A DNA stretch of 11,041 nucleotides from Opitutia bacterium UBA977 (GTDB taxonomy: Bacteria > Verrucomicrobiota > Verrucomicrobiia > Opitutales > Coraliomargaritaceae). Location: positions 1 to 11,041 of the forward strand of contig DBBT01000083.1 in the NCBI GenBank assembly GCA_002292345.1, written 5' to 3'. Position 1 is the stretch's first letter. Each line of letters starts with the position of its first letter. The position numbers and the translations under genes were made by a program. Under the pieces are notes generated by a model that was not told the DNA's origin, did not search any database, and saw nothing but the letters and a program-made list of their open reading frames with translations. This document shows positions 1 through 7,432 of the stretch, piece by piece.

Positions 1-1839
1 CCAGCCAAGAAGGTTGCGAAGAAAGCGCAGGCTAAGAAAGTTGCAGCAAAAAAGACTTCTGCTAGTAAAACAGCTCAAAAGAAGGTAGTCACAGCAGAAG
101 AGATTAAGCGGGAGATCGAAAAAGCTGTGCCTAAAAAGCGCAAACTCTCCGCGAAAGCTCAGGAGAAGCTAAATGAGCGTATCGGCAACTTGATCCGACT
201 TTCAAAAGAGCAGAGCTTTCTTACCTTTAAAGACATCAACGAAGCCTTGCCCGATAGCGTCAGCAATCCGGACGAAATCGAAAACATCATTTCCATCCTT
301 CAAAATCTCGAAGTCGAAATCCTAGACGACACCGAAGTCGAAGCATTCAAGGCCCGACAAGAAGAGACCGAAGAGAAAGAAGTCCGCACCTCTCAAAACG
401 ACATCCTCGACGATCCTGTTCGGATGTATCTCAAGCAAATGGGCCAAGTACCATTGCTGACCCGAGAAGAAGAAGTCGCCATCTCCAAGCGTATTGAGAA
501 GGCCGAACTGCGCGCACAAGATGCCCTCTTCTCCACAGCACTGACGCTGGAGTTCCAAAACAACATCGTCCAGAAGCTACTTAATCGCGAAGAACGCTTT
601 GATCGCGTCGTGCTCGACAAAAAGATTGAGAGTCGCGAAATCTATTTTAACAGCCTACCCAAGCTGCTCGAACAAGCACACAAACTCGGCGAGCGGATCT
701 ACGCTGCTTGGGATAGCCAGCTCACCGCAACCAAGTCCGGCAATAGCTCGAACGAGAAGCGCTCCCGCACTCGTATGAAAAAATACGAAACCGAGCTGCG
801 TCTCGTGCTACGTAAATACTGCCTCAAGCTCAAGGTCTTTGAAGATTTCCTGAGTAATCTGACTCCAGTTTATCGCGAAATTTCCGACCTCTACGACGAT
901 CTAGAATCTGCCGGCAAGGTTGCCACTCGCCGGAAGAAGAAAGTCGACATCAAAGCCACCAAAAAGCGTCTTAGTGCGCTGACACTTGAGTTTAAGATGG
1001 ATGCGCGCGAGTTCATGGAGATTATCCGTGAAGTGCGCGTTGGTATGCGTCAAGCGCACAAAGCCAAGACTGAGATGGTCGAAGCTAACCTCCGCCTCGT
1101 CATCTCGATCGCTAAGAAATACACCAATCGTGGCCTCTCCTTCCTCGACTTGATTCAAGAAGGCAACATGGGCCTAATGAAAGCAGTTGAGAAATTTGAA
1201 TACCGCCGTGGCTACAAATTCTCGACTTATGCAACATGGTGGATTCGCCAAGCGATCACCCGCTCCATCGCCGATCAAGCCCGCACCATCCGAATTCCGG
1301 TGCACATGATCGAGACGCTAAATAAAGTCATGCAAGTGCAGAAGCAACTTCTCCAAGAGCTCGGCCACGAGCCCACCGCCGAGGAAGTCGCCGACGAAAT
1401 GAACCTTCCGATCGAGCGTGTTCAGTCTATTATGAAGATGGCGCAACAGCCGATCTCTCTGCAAAGCCCAGTGGGTGACTCCGACGACACCAACTTCGGT
1501 GACTTCATCGAAGATAAAGGAGCCGAGAATCCTTACGACATGACAGCGTATAGCTTATTGCGCGAAAAGATCACCGACGTCCTGGACAGCTTGACCGAGC
1601 GAGAGCGCAAGGTACTCTCACTACGCTTCGGACTTGCCGATGGCTACTCACGAACACTCGAAGAGGTAGGCCGCCAGTTTAAGGTGACTCGTGAGCGTAT
1701 TCGTCAGATCGAAGCCAAAGCGCTTCGTAAGATGCGTCACCCGACCCGCATTCGCCAACTGCATGGTTTCTTCGAAGGCGACATCAATCTCGAAAAACCA
1801 GGCATGGACAGTCTCAAACGCGAGAACGCTACAAAATAA
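1..1839 (+). CDS. rpoD: RNA polymerase principal sigma factor RpoD (5' end cut by the window)
   Basis: Primary sigma-70 factor, which directs core RNA polymerase to housekeeping promoters. Residue numbers count from the internal GTG at 127. Seen in order: region 1.1 (about 13-70); region 1.2 with [11 protein letters not shown] (96-106) and LLTREEE; a charged non-conserved segment (about 130-305); region 2 with [12 protein letters not shown] (321-332), [17 protein letters not shown] and the -10-binding [17 protein letters not shown] (368-384); region 3 (about 395-445); region 4 with [15 protein letters not shown] (489-503) and the -35-binding helix-turn-helix [20 protein letters not shown] (510-529). 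The GTG at 127 is unlikely to be the start: the same frame is open from base 1 and encodes 42 more residues, very rich in Lys and Ala, so the true start lies upstream. All DNA-binding regions are present and the stop at 1837-1839 is intact. It probably heads a unit with the next two genes. Confidence 0.97.
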   Translation, partial: PAKKVAKKAQAKKVAAKKTSASKTAQKKVVTAEEIKREIEKAVPKKRKLSAKAQEKLNERIGNLIRLSKEQSFLTFKDINEALPDSVSNPDEIENIISILQNLEVEILDDTEVEAFKARQEETEEKEVRTSQNDILDDPVRMYLKQMGQVPLLTREEEVAISKRIEKAELRAQDALFSTALTLEFQNNIVQKLLNREERFDRVVLDKKIESREIYFNSLPKLLEQAHKLGERIYAAWDSQLTATKSGNSSNEKRSRTRMKKYETELRLVLRKYCLKLKVFEDFLSNLTPVYREISDLYDDLESAGKVATRRKKKVDIKATKKRLSALTLEFKMDAREFMEIIREVRVGMRQAHKAKTEMVEANLRLVISIAKKYTNRGLSFLDLIQEGNMGLMKAVEKFEYRRGYKFSTYATWWIRQAITRSIADQARTIRIPVHMIETLNKVMQVQKQLLQELGHEPTAEEVADEMNLPIERVQSIMKMAQQPISLQSPVGDSDDTNFGDFIEDKGAENPYDMTAYSLLREKITDVLDSLTERERKVLSLRFGLADGYSRTLEEVGRQFKVTRERIRQIEAKALRKMRHPTRIRQLHGFFEGDINLEKPGMDSLKRENATK

Positions 1840-1879
1840 ACAATCTACCAAACTAGCTCCACTTCCATTTAAGCCAATT

Positions 1880-2284
1880 ATGCGTTTACATTCTCTACTT
1901 CTCGCCACCTTCATTTGTGCGCTTGCCTTGATCTTTATAGGATGTGGCGCCTCAAATGGCGTTCGCATCACCGAAGGTCAAAGACGCGAAACCGCGCCCA
2001 TGATCACTGACAAAGAACCGATGATCGTGCACATCGATCTATTTGAACGTATCGCCACCATCCGCAATGGTATGGATCTGGGCAATGAATTTCTCATTAC
2101 TTCCAACTATGCAGGCGTGGAAACTGCGGCACTTAAGACACGCCCCAGCAGTATAAGCGAAACACTGTTAACAGCCGATATCCTAGAAGGAGACCCAAAA
2201 ATCAACAATGTAGTCAAAACCGCAGACAGCGCTCGAACTATGGAGCTCGCAGAAATCTATCGCAATCTCGACCAAGAAAACTAA
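1880..2284 (+). CDS. Small predicted lipoprotein, function unknown
   Basis: A 134-residue protein I cannot assign to a named family. The N-terminus has one basic residue, a hydrophobic stretch (about 5-20) and FIGC (19-22). This reads as a type II signal peptide with Cys22 as the lipidated residue, although Phe at -3 is less usual than Leu or Val. The mature part is about 113 residues with no second membrane segment. Its middle (about 50-115: HIDLFERIATIRNGMDLGNE, later TADILEGDPKINNVV) has the rhythm of a small all-beta domain in which a GxPxxxxxV-type turn ends the fold; that is inference. The frame is open further upstream, to 1691 inside rpoD, but the ATG at 1880 is chosen because it places the signal peptide at the N-terminus and avoids overlap. 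No clear Shine-Dalgarno precedes it. It lies 40 bases after rpoD and 23 before tatA, so co-transcription is likely. Confidence 0.8.
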   Translation: MRLHSLLLATFICALALIFIGCGASNGVRITEGQRRETAPMITDKEPMIVHIDLFERIATIRNGMDLGNEFLITSNYAGVETAALKTRPSSISETLLTADILEGDPKINNVVKTADSARTMELAEIYRNLDQEN

Positions 2285-2307
2285 TAAATAGTAAATCCAT
2301 TTAACCC

Positions 2308-2613
2308 ATGAACATTCAACTCTTAGCATTTATCCAGAATCTCCGTGCACCGGAGCTGATTCTAATTTTCTTAGTCGTCCTGCTTCTCTTCGGAGCAAAA
2401 CGTCTACCTGAACTCTTCAAGTCTTTCGGTAAATCGATTAAAGAATTCAAAAAAGCGACGTCTGACATCGAAAATGATGTTCGCAATGCTATGGACGCCG
2501 AAGATGAACCAACGCACAGTCCACGCGCAGAAAGCAAACAAGTCGAAGCCAGCACCCCTGTAGTCGAAGCTCCAGAGAGCGGCGACGTCGAAAGTAAAAA
2601 AGAAGACGCATAA
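2308..2613 (+). CDS. tatA: Sec-independent translocase pore subunit, TatA family
   Basis: A 101-residue TatA/Hcf106-type inner-membrane protein. TatA multimers form the path by which folded proteins carrying twin-arginine signals cross the membrane after TatBC recognition. Seen: one short hydrophobic helix (about 15-28, beginning PELILIF), the FG hinge followed by KRLPEL (FGAKRLPE, 28-35), an amphipathic helix (about 33-50, KSFGKSIKEFKKA), and an acidic, Pro/Ser-rich disordered tail (about 52-101). The residues before the helix form a somewhat longer N-terminus than in Escherichia coli TatA. TatB proteins share this architecture; the short length and the FGAKRLPE motif favour TatA, possibly a TatA that also serves as TatB. 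No tatC is present in the window. The gene ends just before a strong terminator and appears to be the last of the rpoD unit. Confidence 0.9.
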   Translation: MNIQLLAFIQNLRAPELILIFLVVLLLFGAKRLPELFKSFGKSIKEFKKATSDIENDVRNAMDAEDEPTHSPRAESKQVEASTPVVEAPESGDVESKKEDA

Positions 2614-2635
2614 CACGAATACACTTTAGTAATTA

Positions 2636-2663
2636 AAAAACGCATCATTATTGGTGCGTTTTT
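2636..2663 (+). terminator. Intrinsic terminator after tatA
   Basis: An 11-bp stem: AAAAACGCATC (2636-2646) pairs with GGTGCGTTTTT (2653-2663), with one T:G wobble, around a six-base loop ATTATT. The right arm ends in five T on the plus strand and the left arm begins with A residues, so it could work in both directions, but the plus-strand use fits the genes. It starts 22 bases after the tatA stop and separates the rpoD-lipoprotein-tatA unit from the symporter gene, which must therefore have its own promoter in the short stretch 2664-2705. Confidence 0.88.
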
Positions 2664-2705
2664 ACCTTTAGATCTACGCTTACGAATCTGCCCCTTTTCG
2701 CTAAT

Positions 2706-4247
2706 ATGCTACGTCTTCTCATTTACCTGCGCCTACTTCCTTTTCTGCCGCTACTAGTCAGTACCGCTCATGCCAGCGAGGAGAATCTGGACTACAGGAT
2801 CAATAACGCCGTCGCTCCTTGGACTGATAAGATTTTTGAAATTATCTTTTTCAAGCCATTCACCATCGCGGGACAAGAGATCCCGTTCATACTCATTTGG
2901 CTCGCAGGTTCTGCGATTTTCCTGACGGTATACTTTAAATTTATCAATATTAGGTTTTTAGGATTAGCCCTACGCACAGTTCGCGGCAAATACTCAAAAC
3001 CGTCCGACCCAGGTGAAATTACTCATTTCCAGGCACTCACAGCAGCGCTTTCGGCCACCGTCGGCCTAGGTAACATCGCTGGCGTTGCGATTGCCATTTC
3101 TAAGGGAGGACCAGGGGCAGCTTTCTGGATGGTGGTGCTTGGCTTAGTAGGCATGACAACCAAATTTGCCGAGTGCACATTAGGTGTGCGCTATCGTGAC
3201 ATTGATGCAAATGGCATTGTGAGCGGCGGTGCGATGAAATATCTAAAAAAGGGCTTAGCCGAACGCGGCAAAGCGATGGGAATCGTAGGCTCGGTACTCG
3301 CGGTCATATTTGCGATCTTATGTGTCGGTGCGTCCCTGGGCGGCGGCAATATGTTTCAGATCAATCAAGTATGCGCACAATTTATTGAGATCAGCGGCGG
3401 CAGTGAGAGTATATTAGCCGAGCACCACTGGGTCTTTGGAGTAGTCATTGCCCTCTTAGTAGGCGCTGTGATTATTGGCGGCATTACTCGTATTGCAAGT
3501 GTCACAGCCAAACTCGTACCCTTAATGTGTATAATCTACATTTTTGGTGCGCTGACCATTTTATTCACCCACTTTGCCGAGATCCCTCAAGCGATTACAT
3601 TGATAGTGACTCAAGCCTTCACTCCAGATGCCTATGTGGGAGGCCTGATTGGAGCCATGTTGGTAGGTATTCAGCGCGGCACTTTTTCGAATGAAGCCGG
3701 CATCGGCTCCGCCCCGATTGCACACGCGGCAGTCAAGACAAGCAAACCCGCGAGTGAAGGGATCGTCGCACTCCTTGAACCGTTCATCGATACCGTCGTG
3801 GTTTGTTCGCTAACCGCACTAGTGATTGTCATCACCGGTAATTACGGCGAAGCGCTGGGTAGTACCGGCGATGGTATTGCAATCACCTCCCAATCCTTTG
3901 CATCCGTCATTTCATGGTTCCCCTTTGTATTGTTTGTCGCAGTCACACTATTCGCGTTTTCGACGATGATCTCGTGGTCTTATTACGGGCAACAAGCATG
4001 GACGAGCCTCCTCGGGAGCAGTAAGATAACGAAGGTTTCTTACCAACTTCTGTTTTGTCTCTGTATCGTGCTCGGAGCGTCGATGTCGCTCGGAGCCGTC
4101 ACAGACTTCTCAGACGGCATGCTTCTGGGCATGTGCTTCCCGAATCTAATCGGAGTCTATCTACTTCTCCCTGTAATTAAGGAAGAGTTGCTCTCTTTCC
4201 GTAAGCACGCCGCCGAAATTGACAACGCTACTCGACCTTCAAAATAA
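2706..4247 (+). CDS. Sodium:alanine/glycine symporter, AGCS family
   Basis: A 513-residue inner-membrane transporter of the alanine or glycine:cation symporter family, which imports small neutral amino acids with Na+ (or H+). Seen: the family motifs ATVGLGNIAGVAIAI (117-131), GGPGAAFWM (134-142) and GMTTKFAE (149-156), then QRGTFSNEAGIGSAPIAHAA (323-342), which matches the strongly conserved NEAGxGSAPIAHAA block. About ten further hydrophobic segments run to residue 490. The N-terminus is unusual: residues 1-23 look like a cleavable signal peptide (LRLLPFLPLL core, then AHA before Ser24), ahead of the first conventional membrane helix (about 60-80). No Shine-Dalgarno precedes the ATG. The gene stands alone between a terminator and convergent minus-strand genes. 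The exact substrate cannot be told from sequence. Confidence 0.95.
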   Translation: MLRLLIYLRLLPFLPLLVSTAHASEENLDYRINNAVAPWTDKIFEIIFFKPFTIAGQEIPFILIWLAGSAIFLTVYFKFINIRFLGLALRTVRGKYSKPSDPGEITHFQALTAALSATVGLGNIAGVAIAISKGGPGAAFWMVVLGLVGMTTKFAECTLGVRYRDIDANGIVSGGAMKYLKKGLAERGKAMGIVGSVLAVIFAILCVGASLGGGNMFQINQVCAQFIEISGGSESILAEHHWVFGVVIALLVGAVIIGGITRIASVTAKLVPLMCIIYIFGALTILFTHFAEIPQAITLIVTQAFTPDAYVGGLIGAMLVGIQRGTFSNEAGIGSAPIAHAAVKTSKPASEGIVALLEPFIDTVVVCSLTALVIVITGNYGEALGSTGDGIAITSQSFASVISWFPFVLFVAVTLFAFSTMISWSYYGQQAWTSLLGSSKITKVSYQLLFCLCIVLGASMSLGAVTDFSDGMLLGMCFPNLIGVYLLLPVIKEELLSFRKHAAEIDNATRPSK

Positions 4248-4253
4248 GCCCCT

Positions 4254-4493
4254 TTAAGATATTTCCTTTGGGGAAATTAAGTAGCGTCGGAAAGTCAAAC
4301 GGTTGCCGGTTTCGTGCGAAAGTTCTCTCTTAGCGCCCGACTTCAGTAGCGGCAGTCGACACACCAGACGCTCGAATGCTTCGATTTTTATCGACTCTGA
4401 CCGGGAATAAGTCGCCGCACTGCCATCAATCAGCATACAATCTGTCTGATTCAAATCGTTTAATCGAACCCAAGGATGCCCAAACGCTACCAC
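4254..4493 (-). CDS. Doubtful 79-codon reading frame or gene remnant between agcS and lptF
   Basis: This is the only open frame of note in the roughly 300 bases between the symporter stop and the lptF stop. It starts at a GTG (4493), has no Shine-Dalgarno, and ends 6 bases from the convergent symporter stop. The frame is open for 14 more codons upstream (to about 4535) without an ATG or GTG start. An ATG at 4539, 12 bases after the lptF stop, opens another frame that runs only 11 codons (MNISKRNVLRL) to a TAG at 4504-4506. A single frameshift between 4507 and 4535 would join the two. I recognise no domain, signal peptide or membrane segment. It may be a decayed gene that once followed lptF, a real small gene, or chance. 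Otherwise this gap shows only a short hairpin (ATTTCC/GGAAAT near 4262) without a T-run. Confidence 0.22.
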   Translation of the reverse strand: MVAFGHPWVRLNDLNQTDCMLIDGSAATYSRSESIKIEAFERLVCRLPLLKSGAKRELSHETGNRLTFRRYLISPKEIS

Positions 4494-4551
4494 CTGTACT
4501 GCGCTATAAACGGAGTACGTTTCTCTTAGATATATTCATCAATATCAAAAA

Positions 4552-5667
4552 CTAGCGTGCTTCTCGAAATAGCCAGGCTCCAGCTCCAAACATTACCAAA
4601 TTCGGCAACCAAGCGGCCAACAGTGCCGGTATGATTTGCCGATCCCCCAAGATCGTAGCAATACTAATCAAAACATAAAAGATCAGGAAATAGCCCATGC
4701 ACTTAGAAACCCCTATCATTGGATTGGTCCGCACGCCAGAGACAGCAAACGGCACCGCTAATCCAACGACGACCAAGCAACTAAAGGGCGCGGCTAACAG
4801 CGAAAAATAACGCACCAAATACGCGTGCACGACAGGATTTTCTTCAGGCGGCACGGTCTCGATAATACGGCGCAATTCAAATAACGACAGCCCCTTCGGA
4901 TCTTTATGCAACGCCAGCATTAAACTTGGATCTTCGTGGAAATCCTTAAAGCTCTTTTGCTTGAAAGGAATGGTTCGCATCGGATCACCGGTCTCGGGAT
5001 CAAGCATGAGCTCGCGTCCATTGAGAAAAACCCAATACCCCTGCGTATCATCGAAATACGCCTCACTGGCCGAGATCCGGTTTAACTCCTGCCCCCCCTC
5101 GTCTCTTGTGTGCACATTCACGCCGAGACCAAGCCAAGCGCGCTCACTGAAACGATTCATGAACCACAGACGTCCATCCTTACGATTATCAAATCCTAAA
5201 TTATAGACTAAACCCTGCTGCTTAATCGCAGTAACATCTTGCTCCACTGCCGCATATTCTAGGTTGTCAAAAAATGTGCGAGCCCGCTCTACCGCGTATG
5301 GCACGACTGACGCGGTTAGATAAAACAGCAATCCTGAGAGCATAAATCCCGCCAACCATAGCGAACGACTGATACGAAACAGTCCTACTCCAGAAGCACG
5401 CAACGCGGTAATCTCATTATTACGATGCAAGGTGCCGAGCGAAAACAACAACGAGACCAAGAACGCAATCGGCAAGATCGAAGGTAAATAGGTCGGCAGT
5501 GCTAGCATGTAATAAAACACCACCTCACCAAAACTCGCGCCCATCTCTAAGAGATCAGGCAGGCTGTCATACATATTTTGTAGGATTAAGATGCCGACAA
5601 TCACACTGAGTGTCAGTGCAAAGCCCGCAGCCCATTCCTTTAAAACATATCGATCAATCAAAGACAT
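4552..5667 (-). CDS. lptF: LPS export permease of the LptF/LptG (YjgP/YjgQ) family
   Basis: A 371-residue inner-membrane permease of the LptB2FG ABC transporter, which extracts lipopolysaccharide from the inner membrane for delivery to the outer membrane. Seen: the N-terminal IDRYVLKEWAAGFALTLSV (4-22) typical of the family; membrane helices at about 13-32, 57-78 and 100-124; the conserved cytoplasmic loop HRNNEITALRASG (81-93) that contacts the ATPase; a soluble periplasmic beta domain (about 125-280); and three C-terminal helices (about 287-308, 317-340, 346-367). Six helices flanking one periplasmic domain, and the length, are exactly as expected. LptF and LptG are hard to tell apart from one sequence, so the symbol is provisional; no partner permease, lptB or lptC is in the window. 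AGAGG directly abuts the ATG, too close to act as a normal Shine-Dalgarno. Confidence 0.9.
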   Translation of the reverse strand: MSLIDRYVLKEWAAGFALTLSVIVGILILQNMYDSLPDLLEMGASFGEVVFYYMLALPTYLPSILPIAFLVSLLFSLGTLHRNNEITALRASGVGLFRISRSLWLAGFMLSGLLFYLTASVVPYAVERARTFFDNLEYAAVEQDVTAIKQQGLVYNLGFDNRKDGRLWFMNRFSERAWLGLGVNVHTRDEGGQELNRISASEAYFDDTQGYWVFLNGRELMLDPETGDPMRTIPFKQKSFKDFHEDPSLMLALHKDPKGLSLFELRRIIETVPPEENPVVHAYLVRYFSLLAAPFSCLVVVGLAVPFAVSGVRTNPMIGVSKCMGYFLIFYVLISIATILGDRQIIPALLAAWLPNLVMFGAGAWLFREAR

Positions 5668-5712
5668 CCTCTATGTTCTACGACAGATTGCCCCGTAAAG
5701 TCACTCCGTTTG

Positions 5713-5740
5713 ACGATATATTTTCCAACAACCCTGTCAC
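5713..5740 (-). promoter_or_regulatory. Possible sigma-70 promoter for lptF
   Basis: On the minus strand, GTGACA (5740-5735) matches the -35 consensus at five of six bases. After a 16-base spacer, TATCGT (5718-5713) matches the -10 consensus at four of six. The -10 element ends 45 bases before the lptF ATG, and the site lies in the 103-base gap after the hpt stop. Read by eye only; a chance match of this quality is possible. Confidence 0.3.
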
Positions 5741-5770
5741 CATGCGATAAAACCTACAAAGAGACTTAAT

Positions 5771-6172
5771 TCACACACTAAACTCGACAGCAAAGGCTTC
5801 GCATGCTTCGCGAAACGCAGTTTGGATTGGCGCCGCACATTGAGACAAATCTGTCAGCTTGCCGAGATCGATCGCTTTTTCGATCTCGCGATAAAAACCT
5901 GATAAACGTGCAAGACCAATATTGCCGGCACTGCCTGCGACAAAATGTACTATCTTTCGTAGCGCTTGTATATCATTCGCCGCACAGACGACATCTAACT
6001 TTTTGAACTTATCTGAACTTTCGCTTTTGAAGAGCTCAAACAATTCCTGCACCAAGGTAGCTGAATCGTCATCGCCAGCGTCAATCATCAGCAACATATC
6101 AATTTGCTCACGATCCATCACTGGAATAGACTGATCATAATTAACACCGGATATATAAAATTGCTGGGACAT
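5771..6172 (-). CDS. Stand-alone histidine phosphotransfer (Hpt) domain protein
   Basis: A 133-residue soluble protein that is little more than one Hpt domain, the four-helix-bundle module that passes phosphate between receiver domains in multistep phosphorelays. Seen: helix LVQELFELFKSESSDKF (40-56), then the active-site helix IQALRKIVHFVAGSAGNIG (68-86) with His76 as the likely phosphorylated residue, followed by GLARLSGFYREIEKA (86-100). The usual motif is H-x-x-K-G-S; here it is H-F-V-A-G-S, so the conserved Lys is Ala79, while Gly80, Ser81 and the following small residues and Gly86 are kept. The ATG lies 15 bases after the stop of the glycosyltransferase gene, and a GAGG overlapping that stop sits 13 bases before it, suggesting co-transcription. 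No histidine kinase or receiver domain is encoded nearby, so its partners are unknown. Confidence 0.83.
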   Translation of the reverse strand: MSQQFYISGVNYDQSIPVMDREQIDMLLMIDAGDDDSATLVQELFELFKSESSDKFKKLDVVCAANDIQALRKIVHFVAGSAGNIGLARLSGFYREIEKAIDLGKLTDLSQCAAPIQTAFREACEAFAVEFSV

Positions 6173-6187
6173 AATTAGATGGGCGCC

Positions 6188-7432
6188 TCAAGATTTCATC
6201 GAAGCAGAGAGAAATGCTTCGATTTGAGGTACAACAGTGTCGAGAGAATGCTGCACTTGCAATCTTTCCATACATTTCTTTGCCATGGCGAAACCGCCAT
6301 CTTCAATATCCATCATTCGCACCATTGCATCTGCCAATGCCTCGGCATCGCCAGCGTCATAGAGCAGTGCGGTCTCACCATCTTTGACGATTTCCTCGAT
6401 GCCGCCATCTCGTGCCAGAATACTCGGCAATCCAGAGAGCATTGCTTCTAGTGGAGTAATTGGAAACGGATCATTGCAGCAACTGGTAAAAAGTAAGGCA
6501 TCGTATTCGGAATATTTCGAAACTAGCTCTCCTGGTCGAATCATCAACATCCGTACCGAATCACTTAAACCCGCACTATCAATCAAGTTGCGCATTGCTT
6601 TACGCTCGGTGGGCATTCCCAGCCCAAAAAAATCGAGTGAGACGTCAATACCGCGGGCCTTCAATATTCCGACTGCTTTCAGCGCGATACCCGGAGCCTT
6701 GGCCGCATTGAGTCGCCCTGCCCACATAAACCTTCGAACTGGATGATAGGAGATTTTGGACAACAAGTCACCCGTATTCAAAGCAGGATATATCACTGGC
6801 AGTGTGGCTGCTTTTGCCACACCAGCAGCCACTAAGTCAGCACGCAGGTTCTCACTACATACATATCCATTCGATATATCCAGATCCGTGACCGTACCTA
6901 TCGGAAAGTACCGTAAACGCCGTCGCGCTAAACCGCTTAATTTCAAACAGAACTGATAGCATTTCGAACTTAAGCTTTGGTTGCGTTGCCACCAAGTAAA
7001 CCACCGGTCTAGCTCAAAAAGATGCGGACTTAACCAATGGCTGTGCAGATCATAAACGATTGGTGTGGCTTGATTCTGAAGGTTAAACAAGAGCGATTTT
7101 GACACCCCTTGCATATTCCAAACATAGACGACATCAGGCCGAAAATGATCCAACCGGTTATACAACATTCGCGCCTGCTTCAGCTCATGCTCATAAGTGG
7201 CCGCATACGAGACGTCTAAGCTGCATTCAATGCCTGCAAAATCATGCAACTGCAACTTGCGGTACACTCCCTTTTGCCCAAGAAATCCCATCGTTGGCAC
7301 CCGGTAGTTGGAAGTCAATACCTGCAGCTGATGGCCACGTTTCGACAAGGCATCCACCACCTGTCGGCAACGGTCGTCCTGCCCATTCGCACCTAGCGGT
7401 GGATATAATGCTGTTAAAATTAGAATCTTCAC
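6188..7432 (-). CDS. GT4-type glycosyltransferase (GT-B fold)
   Basis: A 414-residue glycosyltransferase, probably transferring a sugar from a nucleotide-sugar donor to a cell-envelope or exported polysaccharide acceptor; donor and acceptor cannot be told. Seen: N-terminal Rossmann half beginning VKILILTALYPP with the Gly-rich loop LGANGQDDR; C-terminal half with FMWAGRLNAAKAPG (Arg240 and Lys245 in the usual phosphate-binding places), FFGLG, and the donor-site block CNDPFPITPLEAMLSGLP. The usual E-x7-E pair appears as Asp321-x7-Glu329. GGIEEIVKDGETALLY then matches the family. I chose the GTG at 7432 because the protein then starts at the first beta strand, as in relatives; an in-frame ATG at 7483 would add 17 residues. 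Neither start has a Shine-Dalgarno. The 223 bases upstream to the dehydrogenase gene hold no clear gene, hairpin terminator or strong promoter that I can see. Confidence 0.9.
   Translation of the reverse strand: MKILILTALYPPLGANGQDDRCRQVVDALSKRGHQLQVLTSNYRVPTMGFLGQKGVYRKLQLHDFAGIECSLDVSYAATYEHELKQARMLYNRLDHFRPDVVYVWNMQGVSKSLLFNLQNQATPIVYDLHSHWLSPHLFELDRWFTWWQRNQSLSSKCYQFCLKLSGLARRRLRYFPIGTVTDLDISNGYVCSENLRADLVAAGVAKAATLPVIYPALNTGDLLSKISYHPVRRFMWAGRLNAAKAPGIALKAVGILKARGIDVSLDFFGLGMPTERKAMRNLIDSAGLSDSVRMLMIRPGELVSKYSEYDALLFTSCCNDPFPITPLEAMLSGLPSILARDGGIEEIVKDGETALLYDAGDAEALADAMVRMMDIEDGGFAMAKKCMERLQVQHSLDTVVPQIEAFLSASMKS

Noticed and set aside
127..144. PKKRK resembling a nuclear localisation signal
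   Set aside because: This is simply part of a basic bacterial tail; nothing else suggests a eukaryotic target.
1691..1879. Upstream extension of the lipoprotein frame into rpoD
   Set aside because: It would overlap the sigma factor's conserved region 4 by about 150 bases and bury the signal peptide inside the protein; the ATG at 1880 explains the N-terminus.
4260..4277. Hairpin ATTTCC/GGAAAT after the symporter gene as a terminator
   Set aside because: A short A/T-rich stem with no following T-run on either strand.
6384..6746. 120-codon plus-strand frame inside the glycosyltransferase gene, and similar long antisense frames (for example 7099-7449, 7690-8061, 8395-8637)
   Set aside because: They lie opposite strongly supported genes, show no domain or signal, and have no upstream signals; they are frame shadows.
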